NCBI GenBank assembly: GCA_947259105.1
Contig: CAMYKU010000020.1
Location: forward strand, 1-53,894
Direction: 5' to 3'
Length of the DNA: 53,894 nucleotides
Source: an uncultured Alphaproteobacteria bacterium
Lineage (GTDB): Bacteria; Pseudomonadota; Alphaproteobacteria; UBA8366; JADFVY01
In this document: positions 24,722-33,901 of the stretch, piece after piece
Layout of the letters: every line of letters starts with the position of its first letter
Position numbering within the stretch: position 1 is the stretch's first letter
The notes under the pieces: model-generated
What the model was told of the DNA's origin: nothing
What the model saw: the letters and a program-made list of their open reading frames with translations, nothing else
Database searches by the model: none
Made by a program: the position numbers and the translations under genes

Positions 24722-25411
24722 TCAGTCCAGATAGGTGACGTTCCGGTCGATATGATCGGCTAGGTTCAGCGCGTGCTCCCGCACCAGCCGTTCCGCCAGT
24801 TCGGTATCGCGGGCCTCGATGGCCTCGATGATCTGCATATGGTCGATGACCGACCGGCTCGCCCGGTCGCCCTCGCCGATGGTCTGGGCGCGGACGCCGC
24901 GGACATGCAGAAACAGCTTGTCGGCGGTTTCCAGCAGGAGACCGCAACCGCTCATCCTGAGTATCGCCTGGTGGAACTCGATGTTGCGCTCGGAATATTC
25001 GTCGATCCGCGCGCCGGCGGCGCCGCCTTCGAAACCCGCGAACATGCTGCGCAGCGAACCGATGTCCTCGGCGGAGGCATTCTGTGTTGCCAGCCGCGCC
25101 GCCATGCTTTCGAGGGCCGCCCATACGACGATCAGTTCGACGATTTCCTTTTTCGTCTTGCGGACGATCAGGACCCCGCGCCGCGGGATGATATCGACCA
25201 TGCCCTCCTGCTCGAGACGGGCAAGGGCCTCGCGCAGCGGCGTGCGGCTGATTCCCAACTGCAGCGACAACTGCCGCTCGTCGAGCCTGAGCTGTGCGTC
25301 CGGCGCGTAGATATTCATCCGGCAAATGGCATCCTTGAGAGCCCGGTAAGTCCGATCTTTCAGACTTAACGTGGCCTCAAGCGGCGGAATCGAGAACTCT
25401 GGCGAATCCAT
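24722..25411 (-). CDS. GntR-family regulator, FCD subfamily
   Basis: A 229-residue regulator with a winged helix-turn-helix (DERQLSLQLGISRTPLREALARLEQEGMV, about 43-72) and an FCD domain with His positions in IEFHQAIL, IDHMQIIEAI and REHALNLADHI. It is convergent with the FAA-hydrolase gene. The TGGTATA...TATACCA operators around the oxalate genes resemble FCD-GntR sites such as UxuR/ExuR, making this gene and the GntR gene at 19549 the local candidate regulators. Confidence 0.92.
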   Translation of the reverse strand: MDSPEFSIPPLEATLSLKDRTYRALKDAICRMNIYAPDAQLRLDERQLSLQLGISRTPLREALARLEQEGMVDIIPRRGVLIVRKTKKEIVELIVVWAALESMAARLATQNASAEDIGSLRSMFAGFEGGAAGARIDEYSERNIEFHQAILRMSGCGLLLETADKLFLHVRGVRAQTIGEGDRASRSVIDHMQIIEAIEARDTELAERLVREHALNLADHIDRNVTYLD

Positions 25412-25586
25412 TGCGGCGATCTTCCTCTTCCCGCCAGATGCCCGGCGCTATCCGACACGGCAGCACATTGCCGATTGGAGTTAGCCCGTACAAATTATCC
25501 AAATATCGCCGCCGTGGCAACGTCGCCACTCCGAGCGGGGGCCGCCGCCTTACCGGAACCCCGGACACCGGCCGGACGCGGCGCAA

Positions 25587-26624
25587 TCAGGCGACCGCAA
25601 GGGCTTTGGCGGTTTCCTCCCGGATCCCTTCGGACTCCGGAAACGTCGGATAGAGCCCGTTGCTCCTGCCAAGCTGCTGCACGAGGCCCAGCACGGTATC
25701 GAGGTACGGCGTCTCCACCTCGACCAGGCGGCCGATCTCCTGGACGGCCGTCACCAGCGCGTCGATTTCCATCATGCGGCCCGTTTCCAGATCCTGCAGC
25801 ATCGAGGTCCTGTGCGCGCCGACGCTGGCGGCGCCGTTGATCCGCCGCTCCATATCGACGCGGAACCCGGCGCCGATCTTCGTTGCGATATCATAGGCCT
25901 CCCGCATCATCGCCGCCGAGAGCGCCCGCGTCGCCGGATCGGTTGCGACGATATCGAGCGTCGCACGGGTCAGCGCGCTGATCGGGTTGAAACAGAGATT
26001 GCCCCACAGCTTGAGCCAGATCTCGTCCCGGATGTTCGGCAGGACCGGCGCCTTCAGGCCGCCGGCCTCCATAACCTCGCCGAGGCGGCGGCAACGTTCG
26101 GAGTCCTCGCCCGAGGGCTCACCGATCGAGAACTTGTTGCCGTATTTGTGCACGATCAGGCCCGGCTCGGCGATCTCCGTGGCCGGATAAACGACGCAAC
26201 CGATCGCACGCTCGGGGCCGATCGCGTCCCATTGCCGGTTGTCCCGGTCCACCGAATCGATCCGCAGATCCTCGAATGGACCCGTCAGGCCATGAAAATA
26301 CCACCACGGCACGCCGTTCTGGCACGTCACGACCGATGTGTGCGGCCCGAACAGCGGGGCCATCTGGTCCGCGACCTCCCAGGCCTGATGCGCCTTGAGC
26401 GCGACGATCACGACATCTTGCATGCCGAGATCGGCCGGATTGTCCGTTGCCGCCACCTTCGCCATCCGCGTGGTCCCGCCGATCCGCAGAGCCAGGCCCT
26501 TCGTACGGATCGCCGCAAGGTGCGCGCCGCGTGCGATGACGGACACCTCGATGCCCGGCACCTGCGCCAGCTCCACGGCGACGTATCCGCCGATCGCGCC
26601 GGCCCCGTAAATACAGATCTTCAT
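25587..26624 (-). CDS. PanE/ApbA-family reductase 1, candidate oxalyl-CoA or keto-acid reductase
   Basis: A 345-residue 6-phosphogluconate-dehydrogenase-like protein: nucleotide motif GAGAIGGYVA at the N-terminus, QNGVPWWYF, conserved Lys/Asn in WLKLWGNLCFNPISALT, and the VGAHRTSMLQDLETGR signature. It belongs to the ketopantoate reductase family, but two paralogues near oxalate genes argue against simple pantothenate synthesis. In Methylobacterium extorquens a PanE homologue (PanE2) is the oxalyl-CoA reductase making glyoxylate; that role is a good hypothesis here. ATG 26622-26624 was chosen by alignment. Confidence 0.85.
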   Translation of the reverse strand: MKICIYGAGAIGGYVAVELAQVPGIEVSVIARGAHLAAIRTKGLALRIGGTTRMAKVAATDNPADLGMQDVVIVALKAHQAWEVADQMAPLFGPHTSVVTCQNGVPWWYFHGLTGPFEDLRIDSVDRDNRQWDAIGPERAIGCVVYPATEIAEPGLIVHKYGNKFSIGEPSGEDSERCRRLGEVMEAGGLKAPVLPNIRDEIWLKLWGNLCFNPISALTRATLDIVATDPATRALSAAMMREAYDIATKIGAGFRVDMERRINGAASVGAHRTSMLQDLETGRMMEIDALVTAVQEIGRLVEVETPYLDTVLGLVQQLGRSNGLYPTFPESEGIREETAKALAVA

Positions 26625-26792
26625 ACTTCGCTGCCCCTTCTCTGCGGCCGTACAGTGTCGCCATGCGGGAAACGTCATCGACCCTTGCATGCCAAAGCAC
26701 GCAGCAGCGCCCATGCCCCGTTGCAAAGGCCCGGTAACAATAATGCCTGTGAGTCAGTCTGTTGTGATCACCCGGAAGGGCGGAAAACACCC

Positions 26793-26809
26793 ACCCCAAA
26801 GGATGGGGT
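26793..26809 (-). terminator. Hairpin downstream of the usp gene
   Basis: On the minus strand ACCCCA-TCCTT-TGGGGT is followed by GGGTGTTTTCC, about 75 bases after the last gene of the oxc operon. The short T-run makes it a moderate terminator candidate. It separates that operon from the PanE-like gene. The rest of the 258-base gap holds the palindrome GTGATCAC (26764-26771) and nothing else I recognise. Confidence 0.4.
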
Positions 26810-26882
26810 CACGCGCACCGCATTCGCGCAGACGCTTCGGCCCGATGCCGGACCCGCCCGCGCGCCGAAGCCTTAACCTGGG

Positions 26883-27752
26883 TTAATGCGCCATGATCAG
26901 CGGCAGTTCCGCGTTCTCGATGACGTGTTGGGTCACGCCTCCGAGAACCAGTTCGCGACGCTTTTCCGCGCCGAACGCCCCCATGACCAGCATATCGGCT
27001 CCGGATTCCTGCGCGGCTTCCAGCAGCGGCCCCCCGATATCCCGGCGGCCGATCTTGAACGTACGGCTTTCCGGCTGGATACCGTGCAGACACAGATATC
27101 GGCGCAGACCCTCGTCGGTCTTCGCCGGATTGTTGTCGTCCGGGGCCATGAGCATCGTTACCGCTTCCGCCTGCACGAGCAGCGGCAGCGCCCAGGAAAC
27201 AGCCCGCGCGGCCTCGCCGCTGCCATTCCAGGCGATCGCGATTCGACTGCCGGTCGACTCGGATACCTGCGGCGGCGCGACCGCGGTGAGCTTGCGAACG
27301 TCGAACAGGGCGCACATCAGCGAGTTCACGCCGAGATCGGCGCCCTCATCGGGGCGCGCGACGACAATCAGGTCCGCAAGTATGCCGAGATCACGGATGA
27401 CCGAAACCTGCTTGCCGGCCTCCTCGCGCCAGGAAATGGTCAGCCGGTCCGGCGGACAGTCGGACACGTCGGCCGGCATCAATTCGGCACTATGCCGCGC
27501 GCAATAGTCGTCGAATATCGCGCGCAGCCGCTCTTCCTCCTGATGTGCGATGTTTCCTGCGGCTTCCACGATCGTCTGGCGGAACATCCGCGGCACCGGC
27601 ACGCCGAACGGGATCATGTCCTCCGGCTTGGCGTGGACATGAAGCACATCGATATGTGAATTGAATTTCCTGCCGATGGCCAAAGCCAACCCCAGGACGC
27701 TCTCTCCTTTGCCGTCGCCGCGAACCGGCGCGATGATCGACTTGATCGACAT
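26883..27752 (-). CDS. Tandem universal stress protein
   Basis: A 289-residue cytoplasmic protein with two UspA folds in tandem. The first half (about 1-150) lacks a clear ATP loop. The second (about 160-289) ends with MGAFGAEKRRELVLGGVTQHV, matching the G-2x-G-9x-G ATP-binding pattern of UspFG/UspE-type proteins. It starts 41 bases after the fhs stop and is the last gene of the oxc-frc-fhs operon. It may help cope with acid or formate stress during oxalate growth, by inference. Confidence 0.88.
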   Translation of the reverse strand: MSIKSIIAPVRGDGKGESVLGLALAIGRKFNSHIDVLHVHAKPEDMIPFGVPVPRMFRQTIVEAAGNIAHQEEERLRAIFDDYCARHSAELMPADVSDCPPDRLTISWREEAGKQVSVIRDLGILADLIVVARPDEGADLGVNSLMCALFDVRKLTAVAPPQVSESTGSRIAIAWNGSGEAARAVSWALPLLVQAEAVTMLMAPDDNNPAKTDEGLRRYLCLHGIQPESRTFKIGRRDIGGPLLEAAQESGADMLVMGAFGAEKRRELVLGGVTQHVIENAELPLIMAH

Positions 27753-27793
27753 GGTCTCCGCCTCTTTACCTTGTTGCCGCCGTGCCGCCGGCC

Positions 27794-29467
27794 TCAGAAC
27801 AGGCCTTCGACCTGGCCTTCCGCATTCAGACGAATGGAGTTGGCCGCGGGAACGCGCGGCAAGCCCGGCATGGTCATGATCTCGCCGCAGACGACGACGA
27901 TGAAGCCGGCGCCGGCCGAAAGCCGCACTTCGCGGATCGGCACCACGTGATTGCTGGGTGCGCCGCGCAAGGCCGGGTCGGTCGAGAAGCTGTACTGTGT
28001 CTTGGCCATGCAGACCGGCAGATTGCCGAAACCGTTCTCTTCGAAATCCTTGAGCTGGTTGCGGACCTTTTTGTCGCCGATGGCACCCTGCGCGCCATAC
28101 AGATTCTGCGCGATGGTCTGGATCTTGTCCCAAAGCGGCATGTTGTCGGGGTAGAGATGGCGGAACTCGCTCGGCTGACTGTCGATGATCTCGACCACCT
28201 TCTTCGCCAGATCCTCGGTCCCCTTGCCGCCGTCCGCCCAGTGGGTGCAGGGAATGACGTCGACATCAATCTCGGCGCAAAGCTGCCGCAGCTTGTCGAT
28301 CTCGGCCTTGGTGTCCGCCGAGAAGCCGTTGATCGCCACGACCGGCGGGACGCCGAACTTGCGGAGATTCTCGACATGGCGGGCAAGGTTGACGAAGCCC
28401 TTCTCGACGGCCGCGACATTCTCGTTGCCGAGGTCGGCCTTCTCGACGCCGCCATGCATCTTCAATGCCCGCAGGGTGGCGACCAGCACCACCGCGTCCG
28501 GCGCCAGGCCCGCCTTGCGGCACTTGATGTCCATGAATTTCTCGGCCCCCAGATCGGCGCCGAAGCCGGCTTCTGTCACCACGTAATCGGCCAGTTTCAG
28601 GGCCGTCTTTGTGGCCATGACCGAATTGCACCCATGGGCGATGTTGGCGAACGGGCCGCCATGGATGAAGGCCGGGTTGTTTTCCAGCGTCTGCACCAGA
28701 TTGGGCATGAACGCGTCCTTGAGCAGCACGGTCATGGCACCGTCGGCCTTCAGTTCGCGGGCGCGGACCATCTTGCGGTCCCGGGTCTGGCCGACGATGA
28801 TGTCGCCCAGCCGCTGCTCCAGGTCCTGCAGGTTCTCGGCCAGGCAGAAGATCGCCATGACCTCGGAGGCCACCGTGATGTCGAAGCCGTCCTCGCGGGG
28901 GAAGCCGTTCGGCACGCCGCCCAGCGAACAGACGATGGAGCGCAGCGCGCGGTCGTTCATATCGACGACGCGTTTCCAGGTGATGCGGCGCGGGTCGAGG
29001 TTAAGGTTGTTGTCCCAGTAGACCTGATTGTCCAGCATCGCCGCCAGCAGATTGTTGGCGGAGCCGATCGCATGGAAGTCGCCGGTGAAATGAAGGTTGA
29101 TGTCCTCCATCGGCACGACCTGAGCGTAACCGCCGCCCGCCGCGCCGCCCTTGACGCCGAAGCAGGGGCCGAGCGAGGGCTCGCGCAGGCACATCGCCGC
29201 CTTCTTGCCGATCCGGTTCAACGCGTCGCCGAGGCCGACGGTCGTGGTCGTCTTGCCCTCGCCCGCCGGGGTCGGCGAGATCGCGGTGACCAGGATCAGC
29301 TTGCCGTCCGGCCTGTCCTTGAGGCCCTCGATATAGTCCAGCGATATCTTCGCCTTGCTGGGCCCGTACTCGAGGAACGCGTCCGCGGGAATACCCAGCT
29401 TGCCGCCAATCTCCGCAATCGGCAGCATCTTCGCTTCACGGGCAATTTCGATATCGCTTTTCACCAT
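27794..29467 (-). CDS. fhs: Formate-tetrahydrofolate ligase
   Basis: A 557-residue enzyme, normal length, joining formate, ATP and THF to 10-formyl-THF. The ATP loop [14 protein letters not shown] is near residues 65-78, and [21 protein letters not shown] and [10 protein letters not shown] near the C-terminus are family hallmarks. ATG 29465-29467 matches the family N-terminus ([14 protein letters not shown]). In this operon the formate would come from formyl-CoA via Frc, so the enzyme captures the C1 unit for biosynthesis or the serine cycle. Confidence 0.97.
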   Translation of the reverse strand: MVKSDIEIAREAKMLPIAEIGGKLGIPADAFLEYGPSKAKISLDYIEGLKDRPDGKLILVTAISPTPAGEGKTTTTVGLGDALNRIGKKAAMCLREPSLGPCFGVKGGAAGGGYAQVVPMEDINLHFTGDFHAIGSANNLLAAMLDNQVYWDNNLNLDPRRITWKRVVDMNDRALRSIVCSLGGVPNGFPREDGFDITVASEVMAIFCLAENLQDLEQRLGDIIVGQTRDRKMVRARELKADGAMTVLLKDAFMPNLVQTLENNPAFIHGGPFANIAHGCNSVMATKTALKLADYVVTEAGFGADLGAEKFMDIKCRKAGLAPDAVVLVATLRALKMHGGVEKADLGNENVAAVEKGFVNLARHVENLRKFGVPPVVAINGFSADTKAEIDKLRQLCAEIDVDVIPCTHWADGGKGTEDLAKKVVEIIDSQPSEFRHLYPDNMPLWDKIQTIAQNLYGAQGAIGDKKVRNQLKDFEENGFGNLPVCMAKTQYSFSTDPALRGAPSNHVVPIREVRLSAGAGFIVVVCGEIMTMPGLPRVPAANSIRLNAEGQVEGLF

Positions 29468-29574
29468 TATTCGCCTCCAATAACACCGCGGCTTATTGTC
29501 GTCAGGCGGGATCGTCCGACACAATATGCGTTGATGATTTCACTCGCCGGGCCCCGCACATCCGGGCGCCTGGA

Positions 29575-30489
29575 TTATTCGCCCAAACGGGTTCCCGCTT
29601 TCGTCCCGGTAGCGGCCACGAATTCCGTCGCAGCGACTTTTGCGTCGCCATCCAGGCGGACGCGCTTCACCAGGATGCCGCCGCCGCCCGCCGCGACCGT
29701 GATCCCCTCGTCGGAGATCGAGACGATTTCGCCGGGGCGGCCGGCGGCTTCGACCTTCTCGCTGTCGAAAATCTGCAGCGTCTTGCCGCCCAGCGTCGTC
29801 CAGGCGCCGGGCTGCGGGTTGGTCCCGCGGATCAGGTTGTAGACGTCGGCCGAAGGCTTCGACCAGTCGATCTCGGCATCCGCCTTGCGGCACCAGCTTT
29901 CATATGTCGCCTTGCTGTCATCCTGCTTGATCCGCGGCGCCTTGCCGTCACGAATCAGATCGGCCGCTTCCAGCACCGCGTCGACGCCCAGCTGGAAGAT
30001 CTTCTGGAAATAGACGGTGCCGAGGGTATCGTCGGGACCGATGTCCACCTGCTTCTGCAGCAGGATGTCGCCCTCGTCGAGGCCGTCATCGGGATAGAAG
30101 ATGGTCAGGCCGGTCTTGGTCGCGCCGCCGATGATCGGCCAGTTGATGGAGCTGGGGCCGCGATGGAGCGGCAGTAGCGAGGGATGAAAGCAGATCGAGC
30201 CGTGCGTCGGGATCTCCCGCGCCTCCTCGGGCACGAAGATGATGACGTAGGCCATCACGCACAGATCGGGCTTCAATGCCCGCATCTGCGCCAGCGTTTC
30301 CGGGTCCTTGTAGGAGGCCGGCTGGTAGACCGGCAGCCCCTTCGCCAGGGCGAATTCCTTGATCGGGTCGACCGGCCGGCCTTCCTTGTCCGGGGCGCAG
30401 AATACGGCGACGACATCGTCTCCGCGTTTCAGCATGGCCTCCAGGCAGGCCTTACCGAACGCCTGCTGTCCGTTGACGATGATCCGCAT
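29575..30489 (-). CDS. 10-formyl-THF hydrolase/formyltransferase-fold protein (ALDH1L1 N-domain type)
   Basis: A 304-residue formyltransferase-fold protein. It resembles the N-terminal hydrolase domain of 10-formyl-THF dehydrogenase (ALDH1L1) more than methionyl-tRNA formyltransferase: a VNGQQAFG start, VFCAPDKEGRPVDP, FHPSLLPLHRGPSSINW and DDGLDEGD. Catalytic His102 and Asp138 are four residues before the His106/Asp142 pair of ALDH1L1. The Fmt-type Asn-x-His is Cys-x-His here. No aldehyde dehydrogenase domain follows. It sits between frc and fhs, so it may move formyl groups between formyl-CoA, THF and formate; the direction is unknown. Confidence 0.85.
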   Translation of the reverse strand: MRIIVNGQQAFGKACLEAMLKRGDDVVAVFCAPDKEGRPVDPIKEFALAKGLPVYQPASYKDPETLAQMRALKPDLCVMAYVIIFVPEEAREIPTHGSICFHPSLLPLHRGPSSINWPIIGGATKTGLTIFYPDDGLDEGDILLQKQVDIGPDDTLGTVYFQKIFQLGVDAVLEAADLIRDGKAPRIKQDDSKATYESWCRKADAEIDWSKPSADVYNLIRGTNPQPGAWTTLGGKTLQIFDSEKVEAAGRPGEIVSISDEGITVAAGGGGILVKRVRLDGDAKVAATEFVAATGTKAGTRLGE

Positions 30490-30508
30490 GTTGTCTCTTC
30501 CTTCCGTC

Positions 30509-31759
30509 CTATACGGCCCCGTCGGCCTTCGCAGCTTCGATTTCCTCGGCCGACATGCCGCAGACGTCGATCAGGATTTCATCGGTATGCTCGCCGAGCA
30601 GCGGCGAGCGGTCGACCTCACTCGGGGAGGCCGACAGCTTGATCGGGTTGCCGACCGTCAGATACTTGCCACGCTCCGGATGGTCAACCTCGACGACGGT
30701 TCCGGTCGCCCGCAGGCTCGGTTCCTCCGCCAGCTCCTTCATGCTGAGGATCGGCCCGCACGGCACGTTCAGCGGGTTGAGGATTTCCATGACCTCGAAC
30801 TTGTTCCTGGTCATGGTCCACTTCTCGATCTCATTGAAGACCTGGTCCAGATGCGGCAGGCGGCCTTCCGGGGTCGACCATTCATGGTCCTCGTCGAGCC
30901 ATTCCTCGCGGCCCATCGCCTTGGCGAGACCGGTGAAGGCGGCTGCCTGGGTGATGACGTAGATATAGGCGTCCGGATCGGTCTCCCATCCCTTGCATTT
31001 GACGATCCAGCCGGGCTGGCCGCCGCCCGACGCGTTGCCCGCACGCGGCACCGCCTCGCCGAACTCGCCGTTCGGATATTGCGGATATTCCTTCAGCGGG
31101 CCGTGGGCCAGGCGCTGCTGGTCGCGCAGCTTGACGCGGCACAGATTGAGCACGCCGTCCTGCATGGCGCAGGTGACGCGCTGGCCGCGGCCGCTCTTCT
31201 CGCGATGGTACAGGGCCGTAACGATCCCCAGCGCCAGGTTGAGGCCCGTTCCCGAATCGCCGATCTGCGACCCGGTAACCATCGGAAATCTGCCGATTTC
31301 GCCGGTTGTCGAGGCCGAACCGCCGGTACACTGGGCGACGTTTTCATAGACCTTGCAGTCCTCGTACGGGCCGGGCCCGAACCCCTTGACGGACGCGTAG
31401 ATCATACGCGGGTTGATTTCCTGGATCTTCTCCCACGGGAAGCCCATGCGATCGATGGCGCCGGGGGCGAAATTCTCCACCATCACGTCGCATTCCTCGA
31501 TGAGTTTGGCGAATATCGCCTTGCCCGTCTCGGTCTTCGGATTCAGGGTCACGCTACGCTTGTTGTGGTTCAGCATGGTGAAGTAGAGGCTGTCCACGTC
31601 CGGGATATCGCGCAACTGGCCGCGCGTCGCGTCGCCGACGCCCGGCCGTTCGACCTTGATGACATCGGCGCCGAACCACGCCAGCAGCTGCGTGCAGGTC
31701 GGACCCGACTGAACATGCGTCATGTCGAGGATTCGGACGCCTTCCAGTGCCTTGCTCAT
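30509..31759 (-). CDS. frc: Formyl-CoA:oxalate CoA-transferase
   Basis: A 416-residue class III CoA-transferase that moves CoA from formyl-CoA to oxalate, giving oxalyl-CoA and formate. The catalytic Asp168 ([10 protein letters not shown]) corresponds to Asp169 of the Oxalobacter enzyme. The glycine-rich loop [23 protein letters not shown] and [15 protein letters not shown] are close to true Frc rather than general CaiB-like proteins. It starts 54 bases after oxc and is followed 19 bases later by the formyl-THF hydrolase-like gene. Confidence 0.95.
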   Translation of the reverse strand: MSKALEGVRILDMTHVQSGPTCTQLLAWFGADVIKVERPGVGDATRGQLRDIPDVDSLYFTMLNHNKRSVTLNPKTETGKAIFAKLIEECDVMVENFAPGAIDRMGFPWEKIQEINPRMIYASVKGFGPGPYEDCKVYENVAQCTGGSASTTGEIGRFPMVTGSQIGDSGTGLNLALGIVTALYHREKSGRGQRVTCAMQDGVLNLCRVKLRDQQRLAHGPLKEYPQYPNGEFGEAVPRAGNASGGGQPGWIVKCKGWETDPDAYIYVITQAAAFTGLAKAMGREEWLDEDHEWSTPEGRLPHLDQVFNEIEKWTMTRNKFEVMEILNPLNVPCGPILSMKELAEEPSLRATGTVVEVDHPERGKYLTVGNPIKLSASPSEVDRSPLLGEHTDEILIDVCGMSAEEIEAAKADGAV

Positions 31760-31813
31760 GAACTCTGTCCCTTTGGTTTCTTGGTATTGTCGTCGCGCCG
31801 TTGCCGTCGGCCG

Positions 31814-33538
31814 CTACTTGTACATGGTCTGGGCCTTGGTGCCCGGCGCATATTCGTTGGGATCCACCCAGACATTGATAACGGCGGACTTGCCCCTGGA
31901 GCGAACCTCCTCACGGGCGCGCAGCAATGCCGGCCCGATCTCGTTGGGGTCGCGGACTTCCTCGCCGTAACCGCCGAGCATCTCGGCGAAGGTGCCGAAC
32001 GGCACGTCGCCCAGCTTGTTGCCGACATTGCCGCGCTGCTCACCGTATTTGGCGATCTGGCCGTAGCGGATCTGGTTCATGTGCGAGTTGTTGCCGACAA
32101 CGGCGATATACGGCGCCCCGAAGCGGTTGGCGGTCTCCATGTCGAACGCGGTCATGCCGAAGCTGCCGTCGCCATAGAGGCAGACCACTTCCTTGTCGGG
32201 ATGCGCCAGCCCGGCCGCCATTGCGAACCCGGTGCCCACGCCCAGCGATCCCAGCGCGCCCGGGTCCATCCAGTGCCCCGGCGAGCGCGGTTGCACGGCC
32301 TGCGCCGAGATGGTGACGATGTCGCCGCCATCGCCGATATAGATGGTGTCCTCGGTCAGGAACTCGTTGATCTCCCATGCCAGGCGGTAGGGATGGATCG
32401 GGTCCTGCTCCGACATGAACAGCGGCATCAGCTTGTCGGTCCGTGCCACTTCCTCGGCCCGCAGCTCCTCCAGCCACCCCTTGCGGCCCTTGGCGCCGTT
32501 GTCCGCGCGGCCGCTTGCGGCATCGTGCACCGCCTTGAGGATGGAACCCGGGTCGCCGGCCAGGCCGAGCGAGATGTCGCGGTTCTTGCCGACCGTGCGG
32601 TAGTCCTGGTCGATCTGCACCAGCGTCGCGTCCTTGCTGATGCGCTTGCCGTAGCCCATGCGGAAATCGAAGGGCGTGCCGACGATGACGATGACGTCCG
32701 CCTTGCCGAAGGCGGCGCTGCGGGTGCGATTGAAGTAGTGCGGGTCGCCCGGCGGCAGGATGCCGCGGCTGGCGCCGTTCATGTAGAGCGGAACGTTGAG
32801 CGCACGTGCGAGGTCGATGGCGGACTGATGCCCGCGCGACATGTAGACCTGCGAGCCGACCAGCATCGCCGGCCGCTCGGCCTTGACCAGAAGGTCGGCC
32901 AGTTTTTCGATGTCGGCCGGATCGCCGATCGAGTTGACCGACGCGCGGTAGTGGCCGGCCTGCGGAATGACCGCATTTTCCGCCGGTATCTCGCGGTCGA
33001 GGATATCCCGCGGAATCTCCAGATAGCTCGGCCCGTAGGCCCCGGCGAAACATTCGCGCGCCGCCATGGAAACCATATCCGCGACCCGCTCGGTCGACAT
33101 CACGCCGGCCGCGAACTTGGTGATCGGCGTCATCATCTCGACATGGGGCAGATCCTGCAGGGATCCCATCTTGTGCTGGGTCAGCGAGCTCTGGCCGCCG
33201 ATGTGCAGCACCGGGCTTTCCGAGCGGAAGGCCGTTGCGAGCCCGGTCATGGCGTTGGTGCAGCCGGGTCCGGCCGTCGTTACGACGCAGCCGAGTTTGC
33301 CGGTCTGCCGGGCGTACCCGTCGGCGGCATGCGCGGCCGTCTGCTCATGACGGACATCGATCATCCGGATTCCCTCGTCGAGACAGCCGTCATAGATATC
33401 GATGATGTGCCCGCCGCAGAGCGTGAAGATCGTATCCACACCCTCGTTCTTGAGCGCCTTGGCCACCAGGTGCCCACCGGACACCACGTCGCCGGACCGG
33501 TCCTTCTTGACCAGGGTATCGGTTGCCGTATCGGACAT
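31814..33538 (-). CDS. oxc: Oxalyl-CoA decarboxylase
   Basis: A 574-residue ThDP enzyme converting oxalyl-CoA to formyl-CoA and CO2. The N-terminal ThDP Glu is in DVRHEQTAAHAADGYAR; the C-terminal ThDP/Mg motif is YGDGSFGMTAFDMETANRFGAPYIAVVGNN. Length and the SQVYMSRGHQSAIDLA region fit Oxc. The start MSDTATDTLVKK at 33536-33538 follows GAGGGAG. It heads the five-gene operon oxc-frc-formyl-THF hydrolase-like-fhs-usp behind a long leader and a -10-overlapping operator. Confidence 0.95.
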   Translation of the reverse strand: MSDTATDTLVKKDRSGDVVSGGHLVAKALKNEGVDTIFTLCGGHIIDIYDGCLDEGIRMIDVRHEQTAAHAADGYARQTGKLGCVVTTAGPGCTNAMTGLATAFRSESPVLHIGGQSSLTQHKMGSLQDLPHVEMMTPITKFAAGVMSTERVADMVSMAARECFAGAYGPSYLEIPRDILDREIPAENAVIPQAGHYRASVNSIGDPADIEKLADLLVKAERPAMLVGSQVYMSRGHQSAIDLARALNVPLYMNGASRGILPPGDPHYFNRTRSAAFGKADVIVIVGTPFDFRMGYGKRISKDATLVQIDQDYRTVGKNRDISLGLAGDPGSILKAVHDAASGRADNGAKGRKGWLEELRAEEVARTDKLMPLFMSEQDPIHPYRLAWEINEFLTEDTIYIGDGGDIVTISAQAVQPRSPGHWMDPGALGSLGVGTGFAMAAGLAHPDKEVVCLYGDGSFGMTAFDMETANRFGAPYIAVVGNNSHMNQIRYGQIAKYGEQRGNVGNKLGDVPFGTFAEMLGGYGEEVRDPNEIGPALLRAREEVRSRGKSAVINVWVDPNEYAPGTKAQTMYK

Positions 33539-33800
33539 CGTGATTCTCCCTCACAAAAGTACGCGCGGCTCGCCGTCGCGCACGAAACGAACGTTCGGCA
33601 ACCGCGTGACCGCCTGTACGGCGCATCGCGTTGCCCTGCCAAAACCGATCAATTCAGACGCTTCCGGCCCTCTCCCCGTATTATCGGACAGTGGAGCAGC
33701 CGGAAGAAAAACATCAAAGAAGGCTATTGCCCCTGTAAATTCACCATATCGGCTGCCGTGGAACCTGGTTCTGGCCTCCAAAATCGAAGATTTCCGATAT

Positions 33801-33819
33801 CTGGTATATGGTACACCAG
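33801..33819. promoter_or_regulatory. Shared 19-bp operator, oxc copy
   Basis: CTGGTATATGGTACACCAG, a near-palindrome with 7 of 9 arm positions paired, is one of three related sites in the window. It differs at two positions from the copy upstream of the SucC-like gene. It covers the presumed -10 of the oxc promoter, so binding should repress. Confidence 0.7.
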
Positions 33820-33836
33820 AGAGTCCCCGCACGCAA
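33808..33836 (-). promoter_or_regulatory. Presumed oxc operon promoter
   Basis: On the minus strand, -35 TTGCGT (33831-33836) and -10 TACCAT (33808-33813) are 17 bases apart. The -10 lies in the middle of the 19-bp operator. The same arrangement occurs upstream of the SucC-like gene. Confidence 0.5.
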
Positions 33837-33901
33837 TACATCTCGGTTTCCGGCGTGCTTCCGACGATGTCATGACTCGGCAATATCGCGGCCAGAAGTC
33901 G

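Larger units (their letters stand above)
33539..33901 (-). other. oxc leader region
   Basis: This 363-base gap between oxc and tctA holds the oxc promoter/operator near 33801-33836 and then about 260 bases of untranslated leader. The leader contains an inverted repeat (GGCAACCGCG at 33597-33606 against CGCGTTGCC at 33627-33635, one bulge), which may fold ahead of the ribosome-binding site. A 110-codon open frame (33551-33883, minus) was judged non-coding. Confidence 0.5.

Noticed and set aside
26764..26771. GTGATCAC palindrome ahead of the PanE-like gene as a CRP-type site
   Set aside because: It is only 8 bases long with no flanking CRP consensus; chance occurrence is likely.
27782..29842. 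A 686-codon + strand open frame over fhs
   Set aside because: It is the antisense shadow of a full-length, well-conserved fhs gene and shows no family motifs.
33551..33883. A 110-codon frame in the oxc leader
   Set aside because: No ribosome-binding site, no recognisable family, and it runs through the promoter and operator.
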